Assembly (NCBI RefSeq): GCF_001971705.1 | Contig: NZ_CP019327.1 | Location: 3,224,001 to 3,288,000 of the forward strand | Direction: 5' to 3' | DNA length: 64,000 nt | Source: Natronorubrum daqingense | Lineage (GTDB): Archaea > Halobacteriota > Halobacteria > Halobacteriales > Natrialbaceae | In this document: positions 15,748 to 24,137 of the stretch, piece by piece | Layout of the letters: each line of letters starts with the position of its first letter | How positions within the stretch are numbered: the stretch's first letter is position 1 | The notes under the pieces: model-generated | Database searches by the model: none | What the model saw: the letters and a program-made list of their open reading frames with translations, nothing else | Told to the model about the DNA's origin: nothing | Made by a program: the position numbers and the translations under genes

Positions 15748-16869
15748 TCATTTTTTTACCCACCGTCGGTTTGCGACAGTCGCGATAACCAGCAAACTCG
15801 CCGCCATCGGTGGTGCGAGCGCAGCCATCGTCGTCGCCGACAGCTCTCTGTTTTGAATCTCGAACGTCGGCTCGTCGACGGTGACCGTGCCGGCGTCGAC
15901 GCCGCTGACTGCAACGGGCGTCGTTCCTTCGCCGTCGAACTCGTGTTCGAACGTGACCGTCTGCTCGCTCGCCGACTCGAGTGCGACCGTTTGCGTGTCG
16001 ACGACGATGCCGTCGACCGCGAGTTCGAGCGTTCGTTCGACCGGTTTGTCGGTCGGATTCGAGACCGTCGCCTCGATTTCTCCCGTCTCGCCGGCTGCGA
16101 GTTCGGTATCGACGACCGATGCCTCGAGCACGTCGACCGGTGGACCGTCGACCAAAACCGTCTCGTGCTCGACGCCGTCGACGCCGAGTTCGGTCTCCCC
16201 CGGCCACTCGAGTTGGCGCTCGAAATGCACCGTCTCTGTGTCTCCAGGACTGACCGTCACTGACTCGGAATCGACGACGGTTCCGTCTACCGTCAACTCG
16301 GCGTCGGTCGTCTTCGTCCGCTCGCCGACGTTCTCGTAGGTCGCGTTCACCGTGACGTTCTCCCCCGTTTCGACCGTTTCCGGCTCGACCTCGAGGTCCT
16401 CGAGGGTAACGACACCGGTCGATTTCCCATCGTCGTCTTCGTACTCGACGTGGACCGTGAACGTCTCCGTCGCCGCGTGATCGACGTGCGTATCGATACT
16501 CACACCGATCCGCGCGCTCTCGCCAGCCTCCGGCTCCAATGGCGACGATTCGCTCAGTTCTGCGTGTTGGTTCCCGTTTTCGTAAAAGGTGAGCCCCTCG
16601 ACGTCTTCGATCCAGACTCGCGAAACGGCATCGTCACCGACGCTGATCGTAAACACGTCGTCGAACGTGGTCACCGCCCGCTCGTTGAGGCGCTCGAGAT
16701 CCACCTCGAGCTCGCCCTCGTCCGTGACCGACGCGTAGGACGTCGTTGGCTCGAGGATGACGTCGTCGCTGGCGGTATCTTCATCCATCGTAATCGCAAC
16801 GGTTGGCACTGCCAGTGTAAGTACTACGCAGGCCGCCACAACGGTCCATATCGCCTTCGGTGATACCAT
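15748..16869 (-). CDS. Secreted DUF1102/CARDB-type protein with C-terminal anchor
   Basis: A 373-residue exported protein. N-terminal signal or anchor (AIWTVVAACVVLTLAVPTVA), then a DUF1102-like domain: LNERAVTTFDDVFTISVGD aligns with LNENAVTRFDNLITITNNG in the neighbouring 17032-17547 protein. Two CARDB-type immunoglobulin-like repeats follow (about 135-225 and 230-325, each with 'VSPGDTETVHFE' or 'LESASEQTVTFE'), and a C-terminal transmembrane segment (MAALAPPMAASLLVIATVA) with a short basic tail. I chose the ATG at 16867-16869 (MVSPKAIW). It is upstream of the signal peptidase on the same strand (gap 109) and is likely a fibre anchor or subunit; that role is inferred. Confidence 0.8.
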   Translation of the reverse strand: MVSPKAIWTVVAACVVLTLAVPTVAITMDEDTASDDVILEPTTSYASVTDEGELEVDLERLNERAVTTFDDVFTISVGDDAVSRVWIEDVEGLTFYENGNQHAELSESSPLEPEAGESARIGVSIDTHVDHAATETFTVHVEYEDDDGKSTGVVTLEDLEVEPETVETGENVTVNATYENVGERTKTTDAELTVDGTVVDSESVTVSPGDTETVHFERQLEWPGETELGVDGVEHETVLVDGPPVDVLEASVVDTELAAGETGEIEATVSNPTDKPVERTLELAVDGIVVDTQTVALESASEQTVTFEHEFDGEGTTPVAVSGVDAGTVTVDEPTFEIQNRELSATTMAALAPPMAASLLVIATVANRRWVKK

Positions 16870-17031
16870 TCGCCGTATATCCCGCAACCGTCGCTCGTCT
16901 CGTTTCCTCTCAAACGGCTGTCGGGTGCCGGCCGAACCTGGGCCGGCACGCCAGCTACGCGAGTCCACCCCATTCCCAGTGGTTTCGGTGTACTGCGTAA
17001 CAGCCTTAGCTAGTGCTACTGGCCTGACCCA

Positions 17032-17547
17032 CTAGCCCTCGGTCGAGGTCTCAGTGGCTTCGATCTCGATTGTGTCGATATCTTCTATGTTGTCGCCCGC
17101 CCCCGTGTCGAATTGAAACCCGACGTGAAGCTCGTCGTCGTCGAGTGTTATTTCGTTGATTTCCGCGTCTTCGTTGTCGCCTTCGTACGCGAGGAACATG
17201 TCATCATCATCCGCACTAATGGTGACCTCAATATTCTCTGAATCCCGCTCTCCGTTATTCGTAATCGTAATGAGATTATCAAATCTAGTTACGGCGTTCT
17301 CGTTGAGGCCTTCCTCGTCATCTTCTCCACCGAAGTCGAAGCTAATCTCGTCGTCGTCATCGTCGACGTACTCTGAACCTTCGCCGTATGCCTCGATTCC
17401 AAGATAGGCGTCTGCATCGCCTGTTGTCGTAACCTCGATGGTACGATCTGCTTCTACCGTACTAAACGCGCCCGTCCCGAGTGCAGCCCCGCCACCCGCG
17501 ACGATCGTTCCTAATCCCACTAACACATTGCGTCGATTCATTCTCAT
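17032..17547 (-). CDS. DUF1102 secreted protein, SipW-type signal peptide (TasA/camelysin-like)
   Basis: A 171-residue small acidic protein. The signal MNRRNVLVGLGTIVAGGGAALGTGAFSTVEADRTIEV has the pattern of SipW-dependent peptides: short basic start, hydrophobic core, then GTGAFS and a charged strand. The motif DADAYLGIEA follows, then NENAVTRFDNLITITNNG. Family proteins such as TasA and camelysin in Bacillus and the Pyrobaculum pilin AbpA have the same kind of start and form fibres; homology here is inferred from pattern, not a search. ATG at 17545-17547, with a second ATG two codons on. It is the first gene of the minus-strand group leading to the CARDB protein and signal peptidase, and is the best candidate for a major fibre subunit. 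Confidence 0.8.
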   Translation of the reverse strand: MRMNRRNVLVGLGTIVAGGGAALGTGAFSTVEADRTIEVTTTGDADAYLGIEAYGEGSEYVDDDDDEISFDFGGEDDEEGLNENAVTRFDNLITITNNGERDSENIEVTISADDDDMFLAYEGDNEDAEINEITLDDDELHVGFQFDTGAGDNIEDIDTIEIEATETSTEG

Positions 17548-17801
17548 GTATATGGTCTCCGTTCTTCGCGCCGGTCGTCACCGTCTCGAGGACGGACGCC
17601 GGTACGCGGTCCGTATCAACTCTCAGATACGCTACCCACTTTGTATTCGGTTGCCAGAAGGGCTGAACGGTGAGCCATACGCTCGCTCAGGGTTGACTTG
17701 AACGGACCAATTCGGCGTCGAAATTGTTCGATTCCGTTTACGAACCGCTGTCAAATACGAACGAGCTTCGATCTTACAACTTCCTTCATTCGGCAGAAAA
17801 A

Positions 17802-17811
17802 TTATTGTATA
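17802..17811 (+). promoter_or_regulatory. TATA-like box before a small leader ORF
   Basis: The A/T-rich ttattgtata is centred about 26 bases before the ATG at 17833, consistent with a leaderless transcript beginning at that ATG and continuing into the gene at 17994. Confidence 0.4.
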
Positions 17812-17832
17812 TCTGTCGCCATCTCAAGTCTC

Positions 17833-17997
17833 ATGGGAACACGAGTTGGGGAACGATGTGGAGTGCCTAGTCCGTTGGTCTCCTCGAGACGAGTGCGTCC
17901 TCGGTCGCATGAACCGAACGCAAATTCGATCGACGTGACGAGAACGGATCTGTATCACTGCCGATCCCAACCGACGAGCATAGGGACTGTTTCATGA
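17833..17997 (+). CDS. Possible 54-residue leader ORF
   Basis: Starts at an ATG placed where a leaderless transcript should begin and ends in a TGA that overlaps the ATG of the next gene (ATGA at 17994-17997). The peptide (MGTRVGERCGVPSPLVSSRR at its start) is Arg- and Ser-rich and unlike typical acidic haloarchaeal proteins, so it may be an untranslated leader region or a regulatory leader peptide. Confidence 0.3.
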   Translation: MGTRVGERCGVPSPLVSSRRVRPRSHEPNANSIDVTRTDLYHCRSQPTSIGTVS

Positions 17998-19019
17998 GAA
18001 ACGCGTTCACGATGCTGGGTGTGATCTGTCTCCTCGTCGGGAGTGCAATCGTCGCTGCTCCGTTCTTCGGCGGCTATTCTACCCTTGCCGACAGAGAAAC
18101 GAGCGTCTCCGTCGCTGAGGACGAACAACACGCGTATCTCGGCCTCGAGGAAACGTACGACGGACCGCTCATCGAATACGAAAGTAGATGGCTGATTGGC
18201 GATATCGACGTGAGCGCCGATGTAGCGCACGTAACGAACAACGCGAACAACCCACTCGAGATTACGGACGTACACGTCCGCGGTACGACGTGGGCTGGCG
18301 GCGGTGATAGCAGTGTCCTCTCGGTCGCGAATGCCGATGATCACGCCGGCCTCGACTCTGGGGACGTCGTGCCGATCGAACTCGAGTGTAGTCAGGATGT
18401 CGACGTGGCGGCGGACGACGCGACGGTCGACTTGTCGGTTACTACAGACGGATCTGGTGCTTCTGTTGACCGAGAGGCGTTTACGGTATCTGGCGTCGAT
18501 TTCGATTGCGAAGGCGACCAGCCACCCGCCGATGACTACCCAGCGCCGATTCCAATCGACGATTCCGGCCTTGAACTCGTCGGTCCACCCGAAACTGCGA
18601 CCTCGAGTGGCGTCGATACTGGCGAGGAATCGGCAGTCATGTTCGACATCGAATACGAGGGCGAAGGTGATGGAACTGTGACTGGAATCTCAGTCCGAGA
18701 AACCTCGAGTGCGGCGAGTGAAATCGGCTACACCGGAACCGGCGGCTCAGAACTCATCATCGACGCGAGTGAAGACGGAAGTCTCGATGACGATATCGAA
18801 ATCGGCGACGGTGCACCCCGATACGATCTTGATGATCAGGCACTGCTCGAAAGTGGGGACGAGGCCACAGTTACGCTCGAGCAGTTCCGTACTGGCGGCG
18901 CATTCAGCCAGGTCGACATGCGCGGTGAAACAGTGACGGTCGTCCTGTACGTAGAGGGACTCGATTCGGACGATCCCAACGCCGAACTTCCCATCGAAAT
19001 AGTTCTCGATATTCCTTAA
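17994..19019 (+). CDS. Secreted beta-rich protein with AYLGL motif (DUF1102-related)
   Basis: A 341-residue exported protein. Signal or anchor MRNAFTMLGVICLLVGSAIVAAPFFGGYSTLADRETSVSV, then DEQHAYLGLEE, which mirrors DADAYLGIEA and DPSAYLGIDG in the two cluster paralogues. After this come two beta-sandwich-like halves joined by a proline-rich linker (DQPPADDYPAPIPIDD, about residue 175). Two Cys occur in the first half (ELECSQD, DFDCEGD) and could pair. No C-terminal membrane segment, so it is either held by its N-terminal segment or cleaved by the local signal peptidase. It points away from the minus-strand part of the cluster and precedes the vWA gene. Confidence 0.75.
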   Translation: MRNAFTMLGVICLLVGSAIVAAPFFGGYSTLADRETSVSVAEDEQHAYLGLEETYDGPLIEYESRWLIGDIDVSADVAHVTNNANNPLEITDVHVRGTTWAGGGDSSVLSVANADDHAGLDSGDVVPIELECSQDVDVAADDATVDLSVTTDGSGASVDREAFTVSGVDFDCEGDQPPADDYPAPIPIDDSGLELVGPPETATSSGVDTGEESAVMFDIEYEGEGDGTVTGISVRETSSAASEIGYTGTGGSELIIDASEDGSLDDDIEIGDGAPRYDLDDQALLESGDEATVTLEQFRTGGAFSQVDMRGETVTVVLYVEGLDSDDPNAELPIEIVLDIP

Positions 19020-19110
19020 TAGTGCGGTGGTGGGCACTCGTCTACGCGACGTACTCTTTTCTCCAACTTCTGATAAAATAGGTGTTCGTCTATGATGAGT
19101 ATACAGTACA

Positions 19111-19119
19111 CTTATATAA
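19111..19119 (+). promoter_or_regulatory. TATA box of the vWA gene
   Basis: cttatataa is centred 29 bases upstream of the ATG at 19144 and supports that start over the in-frame TTG at 19132. Confidence 0.6.
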
Positions 19120-19143
19120 TTCAGGACAGGATTGTCTTGTAGA

Positions 19144-21888
19144 ATGAACAGTGTTGGGAACCGACCATCTTCACACGATTGCCGGGATCGAGGGGTCAAT
19201 CCGCAACTCGGTATCGTGCTGTTGTTCATGATGGTCTTCGTGGGGGGGACGCTCGTGTTCGTCGTGGGAATGAGTGCGATGGATACGATCCAATCACAGA
19301 CGCACGGGGAAAAGACCGAACAGGACCTTCAGCAGTTCGACGCCGATCTCACGACGATTGCTGGACAGGGTGAAACGGGATCAGTCTATCTCGACGGTCT
19401 CGACGGCGAAATCGTCGACGACGGCGAATTGAAAGTGACCGTTTCGGATGGGTACCGAACCGACACTGAATCGACCAATTTGACAACGTTCGCGGCCGAA
19501 GACGACGGTGGAAACGAGTACGCCTATCAGGCGGGTGGCGTCTGGGAGATTCACGACGACCGGGCGACCCCGATGGCGACGCCGAACATCGACTATTATC
19601 AGGAGACCATCGACGACGAGGAGGTCGGCCGAATCGACATTTCGCCGCTCTCACTCGAGGGAACTGTCGGCTCCGGTGAGCACACAGTTCAACAACCCCA
19701 AGACGATAATTCAGGAGAATTCGACACCCTCGGTAACGACATGGACTATGTGGACCACGTCACGGTCGAGGTTACCGATACGGCCTACCACCACGGCTGG
19801 TACTCATTCCTGGAGGACGAGTTCGATGCGGTCGACGAATCCGACGTGGACGACGACTGTGACTCGGCCAGTGGCGAAGTGACTTTAATCTGTCACGACG
19901 AGTCGGCAGAGTCGGTTACGGTCGTCGCCGCCGTCGACGGGGACGCACCGCTCGCAGACCTCGTCGATATTGAACCGGCCGTCTTCGGCGGCCTGTTCCT
20001 CGAGGGTGATGAGGGTCAACTCCGTTCGAGTCTCGACGTAAACTCCTACGACGACCACGATACGGCGAGTAACGTTACTGATGATCTGTTCCTCGCGAAC
20101 TATGACGAGTACGAGCTAGCGAACAATGCCAATGTTTCCGGACTTTCTGTAGTTAACGGAGAAGTACATGCGCCGTCGAATCCTAAAATGTCTCCACTAG
20201 TGTATGGTCTTGAGTTTACTGACCAAAGCATCCACGAACCCCTCGATGAAGGTGTTTATCAGATAAATTCCGACGAACCACGAGGACAATCCGTTGGGGC
20301 TGAATTATCTGAACCGTTCGACGATATCGATACGATCGACGACGAACTCGAGCGATTACACACGGAGTATCTCGATGGTGAATCAGAAGCGGATGGTGAA
20401 GTCTCCGCCACCGACGATAGTAGTCAAGAAGGGTTGTTCGATGGGGCGTCCGACATCAATTCACTCGATTCGTCCGATGGCGACATTCACGTTGGTGTCG
20501 ACGAACACGACACGCTTGAACTCCCATCTGATTCAGATGATCCATCCGTGTCAGAAACTCTCACAGTTAGTGGAGACAATCAGACGAACTTCTACGTCGA
20601 GGGGGATGTCCAACTTGGGAATGTCGAAATCGAACCCGACGATCGCGCCGATTCGCTATGGGTCTACGCATCGAGCGAGTCGCAGATTACGATCGACGAC
20701 GACTTCCAGGGCGTCGTCTACGCGCCGGGTGCAGACATCGACATTGCTGAGAACGTAACGATCGACGGTGCAGTCGTTGCTGGAGACGGCAATATCGAAT
20801 CAAACCAGGGCTCACAGGGGCCACAAGACGATAACATCGAGGAGTACGATGTCGAGATCAACTTCGACGAATCACTCCGTACCGAGACTCCGTTTACGGA
20901 CTCCGACGAGGACCTCTACTTCGAGTACGGCGAGCAACGAATGCCACTCGATGCGACGTTCGTGCTCGACCGATCCGGATCGATGGGCCCACACAATCCG
21001 AGTGATGCAATCGATCCGTACAACCCGAACGACGAGGAGGACATCGGCGAATCGTGGGAACCGATACCGACGGACGATCCGTTCCGAAACATGGACGGTG
21101 GCTTCCTCGGGATCGGCGACGAATCTGACGTCGAACTCCGTGACGAGGACGGCAACACCGAGCGACTCGAGTATCGCGACTACGCTCATCCGGATGATTG
21201 GGAGGATATCCGTGTCCACCCAGACGACCACGGTGGACTGTTCGGCGGCTCGGCCACGCTCGGACTGTACGACCACCCTGGCAACGACCCGACCAGTGAA
21301 CGGGTCGACGCAACTCGGAATTTCATCGGCATGATGAACGAGACCGATGGTGACCGCGCCGGAGTCTACGACTTCGACCGAGACGGACACGTGCTCCACC
21401 ACCTCGACGACGACCTCGACGCAGCGCAGGCGAACGTCGAAGGCCACGCAGACGGCGGAACGAACATGGCCGACGGGTTCGAACTCGCACTTAATGACTA
21501 CGAGAACTACGGCGAAGACGACCAGGAGCGAGTTACGGTTTTGCTGAGCGACGGACAGAACAACTATCCCGAAGATGATGCGGCGATGGACGCGCAAGTC
21601 GAGCGCGCGAACGAACTCAACGTCACGCTCTACACTGTCGGATTAGGCGGCCTCGAGCACGATCCGATTCCGGAAGACGAACTCGAGGAGTGGGCCGAAC
21701 AGACTGGCGGCTCGTTCCACAGCACGGACGACGCCGAGGAACTCTTCGATCTCTTCGAGACCATCGCGGAAGAAGAAGTCGAGGTCGATGCCGAACCAGA
21801 AGTCGAAATTACCGCGACACACGAGCGGGACGTGACGGCAGACTACGCTGTCAGTGCCAGCGAACAGGTCGTCGAGATCGACTCCTGA
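19144..21888 (+). CDS. Pilin-like von Willebrand factor A domain surface protein
   Basis: A 914-residue acidic surface protein. The N-terminus RDRGVNPQLGIVLLFMMVFVGG (14-35) looks like an archaeal type IV prepilin: a basic leader, G-V-N-P-Q-L-G, then a 20-residue hydrophobic helix (compare RAVSPVIGVIL of haloarchaeal pilins). Residues about 480-555 form a right-handed beta-helix-like stretch (VYASSESQITIDDDFQG, GVVYAPGADIDIAENV), as seen in DUF7305/PilX-type proteins. A vWA domain spans about 600-870 with the metal site DRSGSMG (609-615), Thr773 in DGGTNM and Asp803 in LLSDGQNN; an insert of about 110 residues follows the first motif. Probably an adhesin incorporated in or near a pilus. The ATG at 19144 is preceded by a good TATA box. 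Confidence 0.85.
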   Translation: MNSVGNRPSSHDCRDRGVNPQLGIVLLFMMVFVGGTLVFVVGMSAMDTIQSQTHGEKTEQDLQQFDADLTTIAGQGETGSVYLDGLDGEIVDDGELKVTVSDGYRTDTESTNLTTFAAEDDGGNEYAYQAGGVWEIHDDRATPMATPNIDYYQETIDDEEVGRIDISPLSLEGTVGSGEHTVQQPQDDNSGEFDTLGNDMDYVDHVTVEVTDTAYHHGWYSFLEDEFDAVDESDVDDDCDSASGEVTLICHDESAESVTVVAAVDGDAPLADLVDIEPAVFGGLFLEGDEGQLRSSLDVNSYDDHDTASNVTDDLFLANYDEYELANNANVSGLSVVNGEVHAPSNPKMSPLVYGLEFTDQSIHEPLDEGVYQINSDEPRGQSVGAELSEPFDDIDTIDDELERLHTEYLDGESEADGEVSATDDSSQEGLFDGASDINSLDSSDGDIHVGVDEHDTLELPSDSDDPSVSETLTVSGDNQTNFYVEGDVQLGNVEIEPDDRADSLWVYASSESQITIDDDFQGVVYAPGADIDIAENVTIDGAVVAGDGNIESNQGSQGPQDDNIEEYDVEINFDESLRTETPFTDSDEDLYFEYGEQRMPLDATFVLDRSGSMGPHNPSDAIDPYNPNDEEDIGESWEPIPTDDPFRNMDGGFLGIGDESDVELRDEDGNTERLEYRDYAHPDDWEDIRVHPDDHGGLFGGSATLGLYDHPGNDPTSERVDATRNFIGMMNETDGDRAGVYDFDRDGHVLHHLDDDLDAAQANVEGHADGGTNMADGFELALNDYENYGEDDQERVTVLLSDGQNNYPEDDAAMDAQVERANELNVTLYTVGLGGLEHDPIPEDELEEWAEQTGGSFHSTDDAEELFDLFETIAEEEVEVDAEPEVEITATHERDVTADYAVSASEQVVEIDS

Positions 21889-22080
21889 CACGCTCGCTCA
21901 AGCTGACAAATTATAGATGGCGGCGACCTCGTGGTTGATCTGTCCGATCCAATATAGTCGATAAGGCGTATAATGCGCACGATATTGCCATCCTATCACA
22001 CACCGGAGTACTGTCATTTCTCGGCAAGAAACATTATGTACAACAGATACGTCAGTCCTTATTGGGGGATACGATATCCA

Positions 22081-22617
22081 ATGGCGACACCGATGAGTAG
22101 TGACTCGAGAAAGGGGGAAATATTCGATCTCTTGAGCAATCAGCGTCGCCGCTATACGATTCACTACTGTAAACGTGAGAACGAACCAGTGACGATCGGC
22201 GATCTGGCGGAACACGTGGCGGCCTGGGAACTCGACAAGGAGGTCGCAGAACTCACGTCTGCAGAGCGAAAGCGCGTGTACACGTCCTTACAGCAGACAC
22301 ACTTGCCGACGCTCGAGCGAGCGGACGTGATCGAGTTCGACGACCGGACGATCGAACTGACAGACGAGGCCGCCGCGCTTGACGTCTACCTCGACGTTGT
22401 GCCTGCGGACTCGATTCCGTGGGGTGTCTACTACCTCGGGTTGGCCGCCCTCGGTGGAGTCATAATTGGAGGACTGTGGCTCGAGGTCGTCCCAACGGGA
22501 ACGGTTTCAGAACTCGAATGGGCAACGCTGGTGTTTGCATTGTTCGCGTTTTCGGCAGTTGTACACGTAGTTCAGAGTCGACAGATGCGATTGGGAGAGA
22601 TAGAGCGACCACCGTAG
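22081..22617 (+). CDS. DUF7344-type winged-helix protein with two membrane segments
   Basis: A 178-residue protein: residues about 10-100 form a winged helix (GEIFDLLSNQRRRYTIHYCK, then DLAEHVAAWE and RKRVYTSLQQTHLPTLERADVIEFD), the DUF7344 pattern of haloarchaeal regulators; residues about 120-165 hold two transmembrane helices (GVYYLGLAALGGVIIGGLW and ATLVFALFAFSAVVHVV). It would be a membrane-bound regulator. ATG at 22081 (MATPMSSDSRKG); the frame is open further upstream. Only 15 bases separate it from the next secreted-protein gene, so the pair is an operon, making it a likely regulator of the surface cluster. Confidence 0.8.
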   Translation: MATPMSSDSRKGEIFDLLSNQRRRYTIHYCKRENEPVTIGDLAEHVAAWELDKEVAELTSAERKRVYTSLQQTHLPTLERADVIEFDDRTIELTDEAAALDVYLDVVPADSIPWGVYYLGLAALGGVIIGGLWLEVVPTGTVSELEWATLVFALFAFSAVVHVVQSRQMRLGEIERPP

Positions 22618-22632
22618 AGAACGTGACGATAG

Positions 22633-23496
22633 ATGCCTCAAAAAAGTACTGTAACGCGACGTACTGCGCTCGGACTGATCGGAGCCGGCGTCCTATTGAC
22701 GGCATCCGAGACGTTCGGGTTTAGCGAAATCTATGCGGGGCGAGGTGTGAGCGTTACTGCGAGCGACGATCCATCTGCGTATCTCGGAATTGACGGCACT
22801 ACCGCTGACAGGACTCCCGTGTTTGTGAACAATACTACCACATATTCGATGACCGTCGAACTTGACAGCGACGACGATATCGAGTTTGATGTAAACGGAG
22901 AAGATGAATTTCAGGAACAGGTTGAGTTCGATATTGAACCGGGAGAAAACCAAGAGATTGAAGTAGGGGGGACAGATGAAACAGCGATCGTTCATATTTT
23001 TGCTGACCTCGAACCGACGAACAGCGACGACGCCACTGGCATTATCGATCTCGAACGGATATTTGAGATACCTCAGACAGCCGCTATCAGTGACATACAG
23101 GGAAGTGTTGATTCCGCGGGCAACAGTGGCAATTACGAATTTATCATCGAGAATACTCAACCTGACGACGGTCAAGTAGTCGAGCTTGACGGACTAGCTA
23201 TCAGCTGGACGAATAACGAGGATGCGAATCAGGTTGGTGGCCATAATGATGATATTTTATTATTCGAAGACGAGCAGATTATAGACGAGGTTATCTACAT
23301 TGGCGAAGAACTCGTCGGGTTCTCGAGAGATGGAGAAGAAAATACTGTTGCGATTGAACCTGGTGACGAAATGGAATTCGAGTTTGATAGATTTCGCGAG
23401 GAAGATGGGGGCGGTAGTAATGTTGGTGTTGACGACGTGGATATCACAGTCCGTGCAACCGACGGTTCTACCGCTCAAATTGAATTGAGATCCTGA
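22633..23496 (+). CDS. Secreted beta-rich protein with AYLGI motif (DUF1102-related)
   Basis: A 287-residue exported protein. Signal TRRTALGLIGAGVLLTASETFGFSEIYAGRGVSV contains a twin-arginine and ends like the other cluster proteins, followed by DDPSAYLGIDGT. The remainder is acidic, beta-rich and has no recognised domain; the second half (about 155-285) repeats the beta-sandwich character. No Cys and no C-terminal membrane segment. Base composition is clearly lower in GC than most of the window (for example the stretch 23240-23300). It is co-transcribed with the DUF7344 membrane regulator and is likely a fibre subunit or adhesin; the role is inferred. Confidence 0.75.
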   Translation: MPQKSTVTRRTALGLIGAGVLLTASETFGFSEIYAGRGVSVTASDDPSAYLGIDGTTADRTPVFVNNTTTYSMTVELDSDDDIEFDVNGEDEFQEQVEFDIEPGENQEIEVGGTDETAIVHIFADLEPTNSDDATGIIDLERIFEIPQTAAISDIQGSVDSAGNSGNYEFIIENTQPDDGQVVELDGLAISWTNNEDANQVGGHNDDILLFEDEQIIDEVIYIGEELVGFSRDGEENTVAIEPGDEMEFEFDRFREEDGGGSNVGVDDVDITVRATDGSTAQIELRS

Positions 23497-23808
23497 CAGT
23501 ATTACGGCGTACGAGGGCTGACCTCATTCAGGAGTAGTACTTACATCGTTTCAAGATAGCCACTACCCTTGAGTTTGAACATCACGTCGAAATACATATT
23601 CTGTCATCACTCTCCACGTTTGTGCTGTTAGCGTCTTGTTCGCGAAAATTCCTCTGGTGGCAGTGAAGCAATCACATAAGGTTATTGCTACTGACGAAAG
23701 CAAATGTAATCTTACTACAACGGCTGGTACCAGTGTAGATACAGCGACGTATGACTCCCTCGAGACCAACCCGAACGCCTTTTTAGCCCCGCACTCGGAG
23801 TTGTTCGC
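23497..23808. other. Gene-free A/T-rich spacer
   Basis: 312 bases between the surface cluster and the EMC6-like gene. Relatively A/T-rich, no credible ORF, no clear repeat or hairpin. It marks the right border of the accessory cluster. Confidence 0.6.
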
Positions 23809-24135
23809 ATGTCGACCGAATCGATTAGTGACCGACGCGAGCATATCCGCTCGATCAGCGTGACGGCGCTGTCGGCGCTGCTCGGCGTCGCTGCCGGGTT
23901 TGCCTCGTTGGCGATTACCGGCGACGCCGCTTCGGCGGACGCGGCAGCGTCGGATATGCGAGGGCTCTTGCTCGTGTTGGGGGCGATCCTCGCCCAGTTC
24001 ATCCTCTTTGACTTCACGAGCATTTACGGGGACGACGAGTTCGGGGCGAAACACTACCTGTTCATCGTGTTCATGACCTTCTCGTTCTGGTTCGTGACGT
24101 TTGGAATCTTGCTCACCACGGGGGCAAGCGTCTAA
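23809..24135 (+). CDS. EMC6-like membrane protein
   Basis: A 108-residue protein with three likely transmembrane helices (VTALSALLGVAAGFASLAI, GLLLVLGAILAQFILFDF, YLFIVFMTFSFWFVTFGILL). Size, topology and position directly before RLI fit the archaeal proteins named EMC6-like, related to a subunit of the eukaryotic membrane protein insertion complex; I assign this from memory of the family. Two bases separate its stop from the RLI start, so they are one operon. Confidence 0.7.
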   Translation: MSTESISDRREHIRSISVTALSALLGVAAGFASLAITGDAASADAAASDMRGLLLVLGAILAQFILFDFTSIYGDDEFGAKHYLFIVFMTFSFWFVTFGILLTTGASV

Positions 24136-24137
24136 CA

